Of a stretch of DNA of 64,000 nt, positions 1 through 11,128 are shown one piece after another (position 1 is the first letter of the stretch; each line of letters begins with the position of its first letter). The stretch comes from Serripes groenlandicus. Lineage: Eukaryota; Mollusca; Bivalvia; Cardiida; Cardiidae. The position numbers and the translations under genes are program-made. Below the pieces are notes generated by a model. It saw only the letters and a program-made list of their open reading frames with translations. It was not told the DNA's origin and made no database searches. Where the stretch lies: positions 28,334,514 through 28,398,513 of the forward strand of contig JASEVX010000011.1 in assembly GCA_031761405.1 (NCBI GenBank), given 5' to 3'.

Positions 1-465
1 TATAAGAATGCTGTTACATAACATAAATCCCGTTAAAACACAAATTCAAACAGACAGTTTGTCGTGTTTATGTGCACTTAGACATGTCACAATTTGTACA
101 GAAATCCTTTCACTCAACGACCAACACGACTTTCGATAAAATTAAACACAATCGAGATATTACTAATTAATTTTGCGAATACACAACGCAACAGCATCTT
201 TATAACACTTTATATATTGTGTAGTTGCACGTTTCACAATTTATTAAATGGCGGAACAACGTCGCATTTCACAAGGGAGTAGGCCCCGCTGAATTTGTGT
301 GCGAAATAAAGAAGAATATAGCGTAAACATGTTTTCATCACGACAGGATTTTGAAAATGTCAACTCTATTTGTAAGAAAGCTGTTGTCATTAGCAATGTC
401 AACTTCTTTCCATCATTTACACTTTGTAATTGCGACGCTTTCCTTTCATCGTAGTTTACATTAAC
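1..465. other. Non-coding, nothing recognised
   Basis: AT-rich sequence with no open frame that resembles a protein family, no tRNA-like boxes and no tandem structure. The short open frame at 94-282 has unremarkable composition and no recognisable motif. Confidence 0.5.
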
Positions 466-655
466 ACTTAACCCATGCCCACATACAACGAATCTGCAGC
501 AGAAGACTTTTAAAATAATTTGGAAAATATGAAAAAAAATATCTGTGAATGAAAGTATAATAAATTGAATAGAATTAAAAACCCTGTGGTGTAAGGTGAA
601 ATTGCTCTTTTTGTCACAATGATTTTAAAAATCCGACTGCTGCAGCTGCGTTAAC
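466..655. repeat. GTCGTC-family inverted-repeat element
   Basis: Begins with a TTAACCC-type end followed by CTGCAGCAGAAGACTTTTA and ends with the inverted form around ACTGCTGCAG. The middle carries the family core (AAATTGCTC ... TTTTTGTCACAATG). This is a degenerate member of the most abundant short element in the window. The right end abuts the CAGCTC-family element that follows. Confidence 0.55.
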
Positions 656-853
656 TCTTTTCAGCGCCAGAAGCAAATATTTATGTTTTTGCAAACAATA
701 CTTATTCAGGTGAGTCAGCTCGTAACGAGCTGTCTCACCTGAAATCAGCATTGTTTGCCTTTTCGTTATCAATTGTATTACATGAGATATGAAGACGCTC
801 TATGTTGAACGTGGAAGAGTCTACTATTAATAATTCGGCGCTGAAAGGGTTAA
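651..853. repeat. CAGCTC-family MITE-like element
   Basis: About 200 bp, bounded by TTAACTCTTTTCAGCGCC and the inverted end GGCGCTGAAAGGGTTAA. The centre is the palindrome CAGCTCGTAACGAGCTG, flanked by inverted copies of an ATTGTTTGC stretch, so the whole element folds on itself. Six or more copies occur in the window. No coding capacity; presumably non-autonomous, with an unknown transposase source. Confidence 0.75.
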
Positions 854-1697
854 AATATGTCTAGTTGACGGAAAGGGTTAACCTCGTATACGTTAAATTT
901 TGACAGATATGTCTTAAAATATTTCACGGCGGTCAGTCCACCTTACTATGTATTTCCTGGCTCTCTCTCATCATACCTCAACATTGTCTGGAGTAATCTG
1001 CCCCTACCATTGCATTATAATTATAAAGGTCAAATCACGCCAAATACATCCGCGGTCATGCTGATCTAGAGCCAAATAGTCCCTAAAAAAACCTTTGTTT
1101 GCGTAGAAATGAGTGTATACCATCATCAGAATGCATTGAATATGACTATTAAGTTTAAATTCAGTGTAAATATGTAAAGGGTGCACTGGAAATGATTTAT
1201 TTGATCATCTTTAGTAGTTTGACATTGTTTGAAAGTGAATGTAGAAAAGTGACAAACCAGTTTCGTCCAAAATGACGTTAACCATTTCCGCCAGGTGAGT
1301 TCTTTCTTGCATAATGCATGACCCTCCCCAACATTTTCTATTAAAGCTAAGAGGTAACTCTGTTCAATTACATATGGTGTTCTACATGAGATATGCTCAG
1401 AAAGTGCGACAATTAATTTACATGGAAACAAAGAAGGAATTTCTTCGGTGTATTGTGACCTATAGGGTCAAAGCATACGACAATAATGGCGGCGTTCTTT
1501 TAAAATGGTGGTATCAATCAAAAGGATATAAAAACAACCTTTTTGTCCGGTTTACTTTTCAAATACTGAAGGTACATGTAGTTTGATTCACTATTCATGT
1601 ATTGATTCCAAACATCAAGTGGTAGTGGTCCAATTTTCGAACGTGGAAGAGTCGACTTTGTAAAATTCGGCAGAGAAAGAGTTAAGGTACAAGGAGC

Positions 1698-2060
1698 ACC
1701 AGTCTGCATTGTTACTTTTTGCAGTTCAACGATGCGAAAACCAGTCTGCATTGTTACTTTTTGCAGTTCAACGAGGCGAAAACCAGTCTGCATTGTTCCC
1801 TTTTGCAGTTCAACGAGTCGAAAACCAGTCTGCATTGTTCCCTTTTGCAGTTCAACGAGGCGAAAACCAGTCTGCATTGTTACTTTTTGCAGTTCAATGA
1901 GGCGAAAACCAGTCTGCATTGTTACTTTTTGCAGTTCAACGAGGCGAAAACCAGTCTGCATCGATCATTTTCGCAGTTCAACGAGGCGAAAACCAGTCTG
2001 CATCGATACTTTTTGCAGTTCAACGAGGCGAAAATCCTTCTGCATCGTTACTTTTCGCAG
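1698..2060. repeat. 42-bp minisatellite, about 8.5 units
   Basis: Tandem copies of a 42-bp unit containing CAGTCTGCATTGTTACTTTT followed by TGCAGTTCAACGAGGCGAAA. Because 42 is divisible by three and the unit lacks stops, several frames on both strands stay open and give 14-residue repeat peptides. These are best read as by-products of the array. A half CAGCTC-family end (1627-1685) lies immediately to the left. Confidence 0.9.
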
Positions 2061-3248
2061 ATGAAACGCGAGTCCTTTTTGACGACACAAATTCCCTTAT
2101 CAAAATGTTGATAAGTATTTTGATCTGTATTTTGTTGGGGGTAAACCTTTACATGTATTGTTTATATAAGAGGCCGGTGGCCTATCTATTTGAAATTTTA
2201 AACTTTGAAAACATCTAGACAAAATAACATTGTTTATGCACTATAAATGAAAGTAACATCATTATGAGCCAAATTCTCCATGTTTCACAATTTCAGTTAG
2301 CTTCTTACATCGGTTTAGTCTGTTCATAACATCTAGGGTTAGATACAAATAATTGTATTTTGTGGGAGCAAAACTATACATTTGTATTGGTTATATTATT
2401 TGCCGAAAGGCCTAAATATTTAGATAACATATTTGAATCTTGAAAAGAATAAAAATCAAAATGTTGAGTCACTAACAAACAGTGTTGCTTGAATATGCAG
2501 CAGACGACGTTTGAAAACATTCTGGCAAAAGAACGTACTGCTTCATAAGCAATGTTTCCCTTTTCTTTAAATCTCGATTTCATAATTATGCTTTCATATT
2601 AAGATAGTATATATAGTGTTGCTCGTAAGTGTTCAATGTCGTCGGTTGTAGATTCGTTGTATGTGAATGGTTTAGAATTTAGTATCAAAATGCTTAATAT
2701 TCTAAAATGTGCACCTGCAATGGAAGTTGTTCCCTATTTATTCAAATAACAAAATATTTGCGTTTTCCGATATTCATTATTTATACTGCCAAATAAATAG
2801 GCAAATTAGTATAATTTTAATGCATAACACACGTAAAGCCAATCGATAGCAGACGACTTTAAACAATTATAGACAAAACATGTAAAATCTATATCAATGA
2901 TAACATAATCTATGGATAGAGTTGAACATATTGTGGCAATTAAAGAGATTGCTCATCATGAGCAAAATCGCCTTTTACCAGTTTATTTTAAAAAACGTCT
3001 TCTGCAGATTTGTCAACTAGGGAATAAATTAAACGTTATAATTAAATAAATATGAAATATTTACCTTTTGGAGTTTTCCATGATTCCACATCAGCTGACA
3101 GTCAGACAGACTATAAAGACAGCCTCGTTAATTAGAAAGTCTTGCTTGGTATTTGTATAGTACCCGTGCAATCCTAACAAATACGGTATTTTGATAACGC
3201 AACCCTAAATTTACTTACTTATCTTATCGTAATAGATGTTTCCATCAT
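2061..3248. other. Intergenic, no gene seen
   Basis: AT-rich DNA with scattered decayed GTCGTC-family fragments (for example GCAGACGACGTTTGAAAACA near 2500 and GCAGACGACTTTAAACA near 2850). No exon-like frame is supported. Confidence 0.5.
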
Positions 3249-3478
3249 TAAACCCTTGCCCACATAAAGACGCTTTTTGACGCCTCTGCAACAGCCGAAT
3301 CTTGGAAACATTGTATAATAAGGAGAAATTGCTTAAGGTTAGCAATATCTCCTTTTGACATAATGATTACAATAGCTTCGTTTAATAACCGTTCTCTCGT
3401 TTAAGAGAGTTCCCAGAGGTTTGACTGAATGTTTTGAAAGTCGCCTGTTGCAGATCTGTTGAATTTGTGAAAGGTTAA
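3249..3478. repeat. GTCGTC-family inverted-repeat element
   Basis: Left end is an ACCCTTGCCCACAT type followed by a GACGCCTCTGCA stretch. The core has AAGGAGAAATTGCTTA facing ATATCTCCTTTTGACATAATG. The right end is GTCGCCTGTTGCAGATCTG ... GAAAGGTTAA. Length matches the neighbouring member at 3508. Confidence 0.6.
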
Positions 3479-3507
3479 ATAACTCCACCTATCATGTTCC
3501 TTTCTTT

Positions 3508-3737
3508 TAACCCTTACCCACATCAAACAAATCTGCAGCAGACGACTTCGGAAACATGTGGACATCCAAACAGGAAATTCCCTATAAATGAGGGTATATC
3601 TACAGAAAAATAAAATAAAAATATTGTGGCAAAAGGAGAAATTGCTCGTTTTGAGCAATTTCTCCTTTTGTCACAATTTTTTCAAAATCGTCTGCTGCAG
3701 AGGCGTCAGAAAGCATCCTGAGTGGGAAAGGGTTAAC
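3508..3737. repeat. GTCGTC-family inverted-repeat element (good copy)
   Basis: One of the cleanest members: TTAACCCTTACCCACATC, then CTGCAGCAGACGACTTCGG, then the central hairpin AGGAGAAATTGCTCGTTTTG / AGCAATTTCTCCTTTTGTC, then AAATCGTCTGCTGCAG and AGTGGGAAAGGGTTAA. Two nested inverted repeats (ends and core) define it. No coding capacity. Confidence 0.75.
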
Positions 3738-4470
3738 AAGAACTATTCTTTCCAATTTATAAGAACTTTTATTTTTAAAGAACTGTTCGAACACAAATAC
3801 AAAAGTATGAGCGTATTCCTGTGATCGCAGGTTTACGTGACAACTGACGACAAGGAATCTGCAGACGACTTTTGACAACATAAATGGAAAAAGAGTCATT
3901 GCTTAAAACGAGTACAATACATTTTCCTTTTCACATATATACACTAAATAAATAAACCTGTATTATCGCACTGATATTTCAAAAGATCTGTTTTAAGTGG
4001 GAAAAGATTTACCATATATATATGGGTAATTATAATGAAATGTGTATTGTATTGTATTGTGTATTGCACAGCCTGTTTAACACCCAGAAGTGTTTAAGCT
4101 CACCTTTTCACCCTTTAGAATCACCCTGTATCTGTCGACCGTAGACAACTTGACCACCCTCGACAAATCTTCACAAGAATGTTCATTGTGAGGTCCTCTT
4201 AATGACTAATCTTCAAATAATTAAATTCTATGTTAAACTGTGGGTTCATCAGAAAGGGGGTTAACTTACAACACTTTGATCTATTTCTTACATGTACATG
4301 GTACTGCTGATCTGATTTCAGGATGATTTGTTAGAAATATTCTCTACGTGACCATTTACACGCAGTTCGAAAAACACCAGAAGTTTCCCTTAGATTATCC
4401 TCTACAAAATCGTTCAAACCATATGGAAAGTGTAAAGACCTTACGGTCAGGCGGCATCAAAACACAGTTA

Positions 4471-4673
4471 TTAACCCTTTCCCTCACATAGACGCTTTCT
4501 GACGCTTCTGCAGCAGACGGCTTTTTGAAAACATAGTGACAAAAGAAGAAATTGCACAAAACGTGCAATTTCTCCTTTTGCCACAATGTTTTCCACTTTT
4601 TGTCATAGGTTATCCATTCAATTATGGAGATTTTCTATGTTTTGACAAAATACGTTCAAAGTCGTCTGCTTAA
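4471..4673. repeat. GTCGTC-family inverted-repeat element
   Basis: Starts TTAACCCTTTCCCTCACATA, includes TTCTGCAGCAGACGGCTTTT and the central hairpin AAGAAATTGCACAAAACGTG / CAATTTCTCCTTTTGCCACA, and ends near CAAAGTCGTCTGCTTA. The right terminus is truncated before the GGGAAAGGGTTAA end. Confidence 0.65.
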
Positions 4674-5324
4674 AAAAAAAGAGCTTCACATGTTTTTCTC
4701 GGGAGATGGTGTCGGGGTCAGTAAAGAACCTACTTAGTATGATACTGTTTTCTACAGGTGTATATAGACGCATGTGTATTACAGAAAAGGGTAATCTTGT
4801 TAATGTTATTTTGTCATAATCCCTAATGAATCCTATCCCGCTCGTAGACGCATTTTGGTGTCTCTGTAGCAGACGAGTTTTTAAAACATTGTTGTTAATA
4901 TCCCCGTCAGACCGGGGTGGTGTCCTTACTGCGGTGCTTTGGCATCGGAAAAGGGACACAGAGCGCGTCAAGGTCGCTATAAGCGTGGTAAAAGCGTGGT
5001 GGAAACGGCATAATAACTGGCTTTTCAAAGTTCATACACAATGATCATCTTAATATATCCGAAAATCTGACCAGCCTATATAATCGTCGTGACCACGTAG
5101 TAGAAACGCCGTGCAGTCGCGATACATGAAGAAGACGCGTGGTAAGAACCCAATGAGCGTTTTTAGAACGCCGCGTGATCGCCGGTGGTCGCCGTTGCCA
5201 AGCCCATATATCTCAAAAGAAACGCCATAAACGCGGAGAGGTCGTGGTGGGCGCGCCGTGAGAACGCGGTATGATCGCACAGGTTTTCAAGTTCGTATTT
5301 TTCGGGGGACTAGTCTGACAGGGC

Positions 5325-5493
5325 TTTCAAAGTGAAATTGCTCATTATAAGCAATTTTCCGGTTTGTCACAATGTTGCCTACTCCATTCAATTATTATAT
5401 TGTCATTTATAGAGATTTACCACATTAATGTCTAGATGTTTTCAAAGACGTCTGCTGCAGATTTGTTGCATGTAGTAAAGAGTTTAGTTATCA
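5325..5493. repeat. GTCGTC-family element, left end missing
   Basis: Core hairpin (GAAATTGCTCATTATAAGCA / ATTTTCCGGTTTGTCACAAT) and the right end (GACGTCTGCTGCAGATTTGT followed by GTAAAGAGTTTA). The left TTAACCC end is not found. Confidence 0.55.
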
Positions 5494-5564
5494 CCAAACA
5501 CCCACAAACACACTTCTATAAGCATGCCACCAACTGCTATATGATAGGTATTATTTGTATAGTG

Positions 5565-5805
5565 TTTTATCTCGCTGTCAACATTATTTCAGTCACATCA
5601 CGGCGATTCCTGGTTGAGTTAACCGTACTGGCAGTGAGTATATCCTGTCACCTATCGTAGAGCGATACCTGCATCCCTGAGCGCAAAGGAGGGAACCAAC
5701 TACTGCCATTTTCAAATGGTCTTCGGTATGACTGGAACGTGGATCGCACCCTGGTCTCCCGCTGTCGAGGCTAACGTTCAAACACTTCACTACAGGGGCT
5801 GGCGA
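5565..5805 (-). repeat. tRNA-derived SINE, degenerate
   Basis: Plus-strand text reads CTCGCTGTCAACATTATTTC followed by AGTCACATCACGGCGA, the reversed form of the SINE 3' module seen elsewhere in the window. A degraded B-box-like region (GTGGATCGCACCCTGG) and a tRNA-head-like stretch lie near 5750-5800. Too decayed for an amino-acid assignment. Confidence 0.5.
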
Positions 5806-5939
5806 TATGACAGGAGCGTTTCGGATTTGCATTTCACACTGTGTTGAATCTACGTTTGTAGACGCAGGTTTAAAAATGTCTAACATGGCCGATTTGCTAT
5901 TTACCACACGCTGTTACACATACCGGTTTAAACCCCACC

Positions 5940-6240
5940 AGCTGAGCCCCTGTAACTCAGTCGGTAGCAACGCGGGCTGTCAATCGAGGGGTTGTGGGTT
6001 CAAACCCCGGCTCGGCAAACATTCTTTCCGACCTATGACAACAGTCATTGCGACAAGCGTCATTCTACTCTAACCAACACTCTATGGTGAAAAGCAGCCA
6101 GTTACTTGGAAAGAATGTTGTGTGGAATACTGGTTAGAGCATGCAAGTAAACACATGAGAAGTTGAACTGGTCGCCACGATATGTCTGAACAATTGTTGA
6201 AAACGGCGAAAAACCCCATTCAATCAAAGCAATCAAACTC
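5940..6240 (+). repeat. tRNA-derived SINE (SINE-2), near complete
   Basis: The head resembles a tRNA: A-box-like GTAACTCAGTCGGTAGCAAC and B-box GGGTTCAAACCCCGGCTCGG. The body (CATTCTTTCCGAC ... AAGCAGCCAGTTACTTGGAA ... GTTGTGTGGAATACTGG) and tail (TTGTTGAAAACGGCG then CAATC repeats) are shared with copies at 20645, 45393 and 53340. The lack of acceptor-stem pairing argues against a working tRNA gene. Confidence 0.8.
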
Positions 6241-6660
6241 CACCACATATCTATACCATAGCAACGGCCGTTGCCATGTTGTAAATATCAAAAACTCCGT
6301 CTACCGTTGTTGATTGAATACAGTGATTTATGTTATTCAAAGTTGTAAAGGTATAGCATGCTATAACACAAATATGTTATTGTGAATATTTCCCATAGCA
6401 TGCTTTAGCTATACAGACGGTTTAGATTTGTAGCAAACGACGTTTGAAAACATTTATGCACAAAGGATAAAGTGCTCGTAATGCTATCTTTTGCTTGCTT
6501 GCATAGTTATCTGATCCTTTCCATTGAGATACATTCACTATGTGTAGATCGTGTTGACTTTGGGGCGAAGCACTGTAACACGAAGAGCTGTTAGTCTATG
6601 CCAAAGGAAACCCTAACCAGATGTCGTCCGCAGAATTCTTGGGCTTCTTCTTGTAAACTA
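6241..6660. other. Intergenic with GTCGTC-family remnant
   Basis: Only a decayed element piece (GTAGCAAACGACGTTTGAAA followed by AAAGGATAAAGTGCTCGT near 6430-6490) is recognisable. Confidence 0.4.
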
Positions 6661-6664
6661 TATT

Positions 6665-6895
6665 AGGGGAATCCGTCGAGGTCGATTAGTTAGCGTCGGG
6701 AATTTATTTGAAACCGGGTGACCGGATTCGATCCCCGATCGCGGCACGACGGTCATGGTGTAGTGCCCTTGACAGAGGTACATTTCCTAGCCTAGTACAG
6801 GTTTGTTTACTCAGGGATCATGAATAAGTGAACTATTGCCGTGATATAACTGAAATAATGTTGTAAAATGTTGTTAAACCCCATCAAACAAAATG
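6665..6895 (+). repeat. tRNA-derived SINE (SINE-1)
   Basis: The head has AGGTCGATTAGTTAGCGTCG and B-box GGATTCGATCCCCGATCGCG, like a Ser/Leu-type tRNA. It is followed by the SINE-1 body ACGGTCATGGTGTAGTGCCC ... CAGGGATCATGAATAAGTGA and the tail CGTGATATAACTGAAATAAT. Transcribed by RNA polymerase III in intact families; no protein. Confidence 0.8.
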
Positions 6896-6999
6896 TATAC
6901 TATATTAGGCAATAGCGTTGTTGATATGCAAGGTATAACCAATCATATATCATTGTTTTCGGTCGTATTCCAAGCGTAAACTCTTAGCTAACACAGTCA

Positions 7000-7180
7000 C
7001 AAGATCCCACAAAAGATCCGGACTAACCACCTATTGATAAGTAGCTCCCTTGTGCAATGCACATGCCATTGCATAGTACTTGTTACCAAGGGATCATACA
7101 TAAGTGGACAGTCACTTTGCTATAACTGAAAGAATGTTGAAGACGGCGAATAAACATTATAAAACAAACAAACAAACATA
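7000..7180 (+). repeat. SINE-1 fragment (3' part)
   Basis: The head is degraded, but the body end (CAAGGGATCATACATAAGTG) and the tail (GCTATAACTGAAAGAATGTT followed by an AAAC-rich stretch) match SINE-1. Confidence 0.65.
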
Positions 7181-7184
7181 AAAT

Positions 7185-7622
7185 CCGTTACTCAAAATGT
7201 TTCAACTTGTATTATCAAGAACGATAATACGCCACTTACAGAACACCAAATGAACATATTTATTTCCCTTTCATTTTTGTGCTGGTGTACAGTAGTGGGC
7301 TTTGTAATGGAACGACTATATTGCTACCATAACTAAATATAGTCTACCGTAGGGGCGATTCAAACAACTTGGGACAATAGACTGTCGCAGTGATATAACT
7401 GAAAGAACGGTGAAAAACCCTTATTAAACAAACATCAGTTACTCCAAATGTTTCAACTTTTATTATCAAGAACGATAATACGCCACTTACAGAACACCAA
7501 ATGAACATATTTATTTCCCTTTCATTTTTGTGCTGGTGTACAGTAGTGGGCTTTGTAATGGAACGACTATATTGCTACCATAACTAAATATAGTCTGTCT
7601 TAGGGGCGATTCAAACAACTTA
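7185..7622 (+). repeat. Tandem duplication, period about 251 bp
   Basis: A roughly 180-bp block containing ACGATAATACGCCACTTACA at 7221 recurs almost unchanged at 7472. Both blocks end in ATAACTAAATATAGTCT ... GGGGCGATTCAAACAACTT. The spacer carries another SINE-1 tail (GTGATATAACTGAAAGAACG near 7390), so the duplicated segment includes a SINE 3' end. Confidence 0.85.
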
Positions 7623-7817
7623 TCATTGGGTCAATAGACATGGCAAATACGCGTATGGTAATATTGAATAGGATTTACCTAGCACTGATTGAAATTCGAC
7701 TGTTACCGTTATCATGTGACTGTATAAACGTTATTTCATATGATATTTCACAGAGGTGGTTAAAACATCGCGCAGTTTAGTGGGTAAACCCCCCTATCAC
7801 ATTAACATAACTTATGC

Positions 7818-8015
7818 AGCAATCCGCCGTGGTCGAGTGTATAACGGCGGGGGACTTGAAACCGGGTTTCCCAGGTTCGATCCACAGTCGCGGCAAGACG
7901 GTCATGGTGGAGTGCTCTTGGGCAAGACACATTTTCTAGTATAGTGCTTGTTTATGTACCCAGGGATCATAAATAAGTTCACTGTCGACGTGATATAACT
8001 GAACAATTCTGTACA
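7818..8015 (+). repeat. tRNA-derived SINE (SINE-1), near complete
   Basis: Head CCGTGGTCGAGTGTATAACG and B-box CCCAGGTTCGATCCACAGTC, followed by the family body (GACGGTCATGGTGGAGTGCT, AGACACATTTTCTAGTATAG, CAGGGATCATAAATAAGTTC). Confidence 0.8.
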
Positions 8016-8096
8016 CCCCGCCCCCAAGGGCGGCTATTATTCAGGCATTCAGCGTCCGGTACCGCGGTATTTTGATAACGCTTTACTTCATATTAT

Positions 8097-8340
8097 ATGA
8101 TCCGTCCCGCGAGAAAACCAACATTGTGGACTCTGCGTAAAGTATCGACCCGGATCAGCCTAAACATGCCACGAAAGCTAACCCGGACATACACTTTTCG
8201 TTTCCTGTGGATTTTTTGTTTCAGGAATCATCACTCTATAACTCTATCTCCCAGAGACGGAATGTGTCGGCCTGGATTAGCCTGGTTCGATACATAACGC
8301 AGAGGAAATAATGTTGGTTTTCTCGTGAAACGTCTCATAT
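8097..8340. repeat. CCGT-family MITE, full length
   Basis: About 240 bp with terminal inverted repeats: left ATGATCCGTCCCGCGAGAAA ... GTGGACTCTGCGTAAAGTAT, right AATGTTGGTTTTCTCGTGAA ... CGTCTCATAT. The interior has the family signatures CTGTGGATTTTTTGTTTCAG and ATCTCCCAGAGACGGAATGT. About 20 copies occur in this window. Confidence 0.85.
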
Positions 8341-8529
8341 GAGAATGTTAGTGAGAACAAGTACAACTTGGTATTTTCGAACAGTGTAGGTTCAGATCAC
8401 ATTGTTCATCTGTTCAGTTTTATGGGAATCTACACGAGTTGACAGAATCTTCTAACATTTTGTAGTAAAGTCTAGTCCACAAAGATGTAAGGACATTTCA
8501 ATATCAGGAAAGATTATATTAGTTGAAAG

Positions 8530-8755
8530 ATGTTTTATTGTTTTATTGGGATTTTGCGCCGCTTTCAACATTATTTCAGTTATATCACGGCGACAGTAGA
8601 CTTATTCATGATCACTGGGTAAACAAACCAGTACTAGGCGGGAAATATGCATTGCACAAGAGCACTCCACCATAAACGTCGTGCCTTGACTGTAGCTCGA
8701 GCCCGGGACGCCCGGATTCAAATTCCCGACGCTAACCACTCGACCTCGGATGGAT
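8530..8755 (-). repeat. tRNA-derived SINE (SINE-1), minus strand
   Basis: Plus-strand text reads the reversed element: tail (TTTCAACATTATTTCAGTTA, CACGGCGACAGTAGACTTAT), body (CTGGGTAAACAAACCAGTAC, GCACTCCACCATAAACGTCG) and head (GACGCTAACCACTCGACCTC). Confidence 0.8.
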
Positions 8756-8977
8756 GGGTGTTACGTGTTACACGATAACAATGATTTATCATAAACCAAA
8801 CGAGTAATGAGGATGATAAATAACTGATTAGATTACAGAAACTCAAATTGCGGTCACCGTTATCGTTTAATGTTGTACACGATAAGATATGTTTACACAT
8901 TCCCCCACCTGCAAACACCATTGACACATCGGTAACAAACTTGTGCAGGGGCGTAGCTTTGCAATAATCAATGTGTA

Positions 8978-9180
8978 GACCGTCTCGTGAGAAAAATCAA
9001 AATTGTGGACTCTGCGTAAAGTATCGATCCGGATCAGCCTAAGTGTGCCACACATGTATGCCTACCCGGATAGACACTTTTTGCCTCCTGTGGATTTTCT
9101 GTTTCAGGAATCATTACTCTATACATCTTTTCCCCTAAGACGGAATGTGTCGGCTGATCTGGTCGATACATTACGCAGAT
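8978..9180. repeat. CCGT-family MITE, right end truncated
   Basis: Left end GACCGTCTCGTGAGAAAAAT then GTGGACTCTGCGTAAAGTAT. Interior CTGTGGATTTTCTGTTTCAG and CCTAAGACGGAATGTGTCGG. It stops after GATACATTACGCAGA without the right terminal repeat. Confidence 0.8.
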
Positions 9181-9235
9181 GTCTATCGCAGCAGCTGCAT
9201 TTTGAGAAAAAATGTGTAGGCACGTGCCTACAGTG

Positions 9236-9420
9236 CCTAAAGAACAGAACAGAACGTTTATTTAGACGTATACAAAGTACATAGTCATTTACAAACATAC
9301 ATACATATAGAAAATATTCAGTCACGTGGGTTTGAAAAAAACTCAAAAAACAATAAAAAAATGAAGAAGGAAAAAATAAAAAAAAAATCAACAAAAAAAT
9401 CAGTTGATTGAAAAAGTGAA
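9236..9420 (-). repeat. Possible LINE 3' end, A-rich
   Basis: An AGAACAGAACAGAACGTTTA motif followed by a TTTAG/TACAAAG stretch and a long A-rich tract resembles a retroposon 3' end. No reverse-transcriptase coding is attached, so the assignment is tentative. Confidence 0.25.
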
Positions 9421-9647
9421 AAGCAGGAAATTGTAGTAAAGAGGCTGAACTTTGATAAAGGTTAACCTTGAAATATCTGTAATCTAAGTTCTAATGCGAT
9501 TTTAACAAAAATGGCAGTTTTTTAACAATTGATTTAAAGAGAGCTACGCCCCTGTTGTGGTAACATTATGGCCAAAGAAAAAAATGCTCCCAAGTAACTC
9601 CTTTTGCCACATTGTTTCAACTATATTTAATTCTAGTAATTTTATTT

Positions 9648-9860
9648 TTAACCCTTTCAGCGCCGATTTGTGTAAAGTCGACTCTTCCATGTTCAAAGTC
9701 GGTCGTCTCCATTTCTCATATAATACACTTTTCGACAATTTTTATAACTAAAAGGCAAACAATGCTGATTTCAGGTGAGACAGCTCGTTACGAGCTGACT
9801 CGCCTGAATCAGTATTGTTTGCAAAAACCTGAATATTGCCTTTGGCGCTGAAAGAGTTAA
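9648..9860. repeat. CAGCTC-family MITE-like element
   Basis: TTAACCCTTTCAGCGCCGAT at the left and TTGGCGCTGAAAGAGTTAA at the right. The centre is CAGCTCGTTACGAGCTG, with the arms GCAAACAATGCTGATTTCAG and CTGAATCAGTATTGTTTGCA in inverted orientation. Full length, about 213 bp. Confidence 0.8.
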
Positions 9861-10744
9861 GAGATTTTTCATATTTTTGCCCATGTGTTTTCAAAGCAGT
9901 CTTCCCCAAATGTGTTTATTTTTGTGCGTAAGGGTTAATTGTCATTTGCATAACAGGTTACAGATTGGTGTTTCCTTTTTCAATAATATTTCAATTATCG
10001 CTTGATCATTGAAATAGTAGACCTACACTTATTTATAATCCTTGGTTGTCTCAAAGGCGTTCGTTAAAAAACGTTTCTTATAAGTGCATTATGTCACATT
10101 CCAAAAATAGCATGGGTATATAATTATACAATAATAATAATGACTTCATATAATATCATATAGGGAGACTATTTATACTAACAGGGTCTTATTTTTTTCC
10201 CGTGATTTCCAAATCTTCACAAACAAAAATCCAGACGACCGTGATTGACTTTACAGTGTCAGGCTAGGTAAGTGTGCATCGACTAAAGACACGCCAAAAT
10301 GAAATTCGCCAGTAAGGATCGAACACGGGACAATCGGCCTCAAATACAACGCATAAGAAACTTATGGCAACTATAAATGTCGAAATAAGTATGTGGTGCA
10401 TATTTGAAAGAAAAAAAAATGGGAACAATAAATCTCAGTTTGAGCAACTTCACGTTTTCCTCAAATCATTTCAACATCGTCTTCTTAAGAAGCGTTGAAT
10501 ATCATCTCTATGAAGGAAGGTGTCACAAAATTCCTTACGCAACCATTGTTGTAGTTTGAGTCCGGAGTCCCGGGCACGATATTTTTAAAAATGATAATCT
10601 GATCCGGCGCACATACAACACCAAACAAAACAATTTGTATTCCATACGTGCATTCATACTTTCACAAAGGCATACGCACGTTACTAGACTCCCCTGTAAA
10701 ATGAAGAAAGAGTCGACATTAGAAAGTATCGACAAAAACCCTGT
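9861..10744. other. Intergenic; one SINE remnant, nothing else recognised
   Basis: Around 10240-10350 a reversed B-box-like stretch (AAGGATCGAACACGGGACAA) suggests a decayed minus-strand tRNA-derived SINE. The rest has no supported gene. Confidence 0.4.
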
Positions 10745-10955
10745 ACATGACTCTCTTTATCTTTTACCTACACGCAGACGTACTTTGATGCATATATAAC
10801 CTACGACGTACGAAAATATTGTGTCAAAAGGAGATATTTCTCATAATGAGCCATAATGCTTTCAACTCTATCCAGTAATTATTTGTTCGTTTATAGAGAT
10901 GTTCTATAGTTTGATCTAGATTTGCTCAATGTTGTCTGCTGAATATGTGTTAATT
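10745..10955. repeat. GTCGTC-family element, degraded
   Basis: Contains the family core TTGTGTCAAAAGGAGATATT with TCATAATGAGCCATAATGCT, and a right part near TTGCTCAATGTTGTCTGCTG. Ends are decayed. Confidence 0.5.
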
Positions 10956-11014
10956 TAAACACTATTTATTTTACATCGATTGCGAAGCAAGCTTTCAGCT
11001 TATATTAATCGAGT

Positions 11015-11128
11015 TCGGTGTCTGATTCCTGGAGACTCAACCGGTATCCCAAAGTCAGGACCCGCTCATCACGGGACTCGAACAAGGGACCTTTGATACG
11101 AGAGGCCGACGCTCTACCTCAACTCCAC
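11015..11128 (-). repeat. tRNA-like SINE head (minus)
   Basis: The minus strand reads a tRNA-like module with A-box-like TGAGGTAGAGCGTCGGCC and B-box TTGTTCGAGTCCCGTGATG. No acceptor stem is evident and no intact 3' body follows, so it is read as a SINE fragment. Confidence 0.5.

Larger units (their letters stand above)
8946..9554. mobile_element. Composite element with CAGGGGCGTAGCT terminal inverted repeats
   Basis: CAGGGGCGTAGCTTT at about 8945 faces AGAGCTACGCCCCTG at about 9540, an inverted pair 600 bp apart. TTGTG is present immediately outside both ends, consistent with a short target duplication. The CAGGG start is typical of hAT-superfamily ends. Inside are a truncated CCGT-family MITE (8978-9180) and an A-rich segment. 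No transposase frame is visible, so it would be non-autonomous. Confidence 0.55.
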
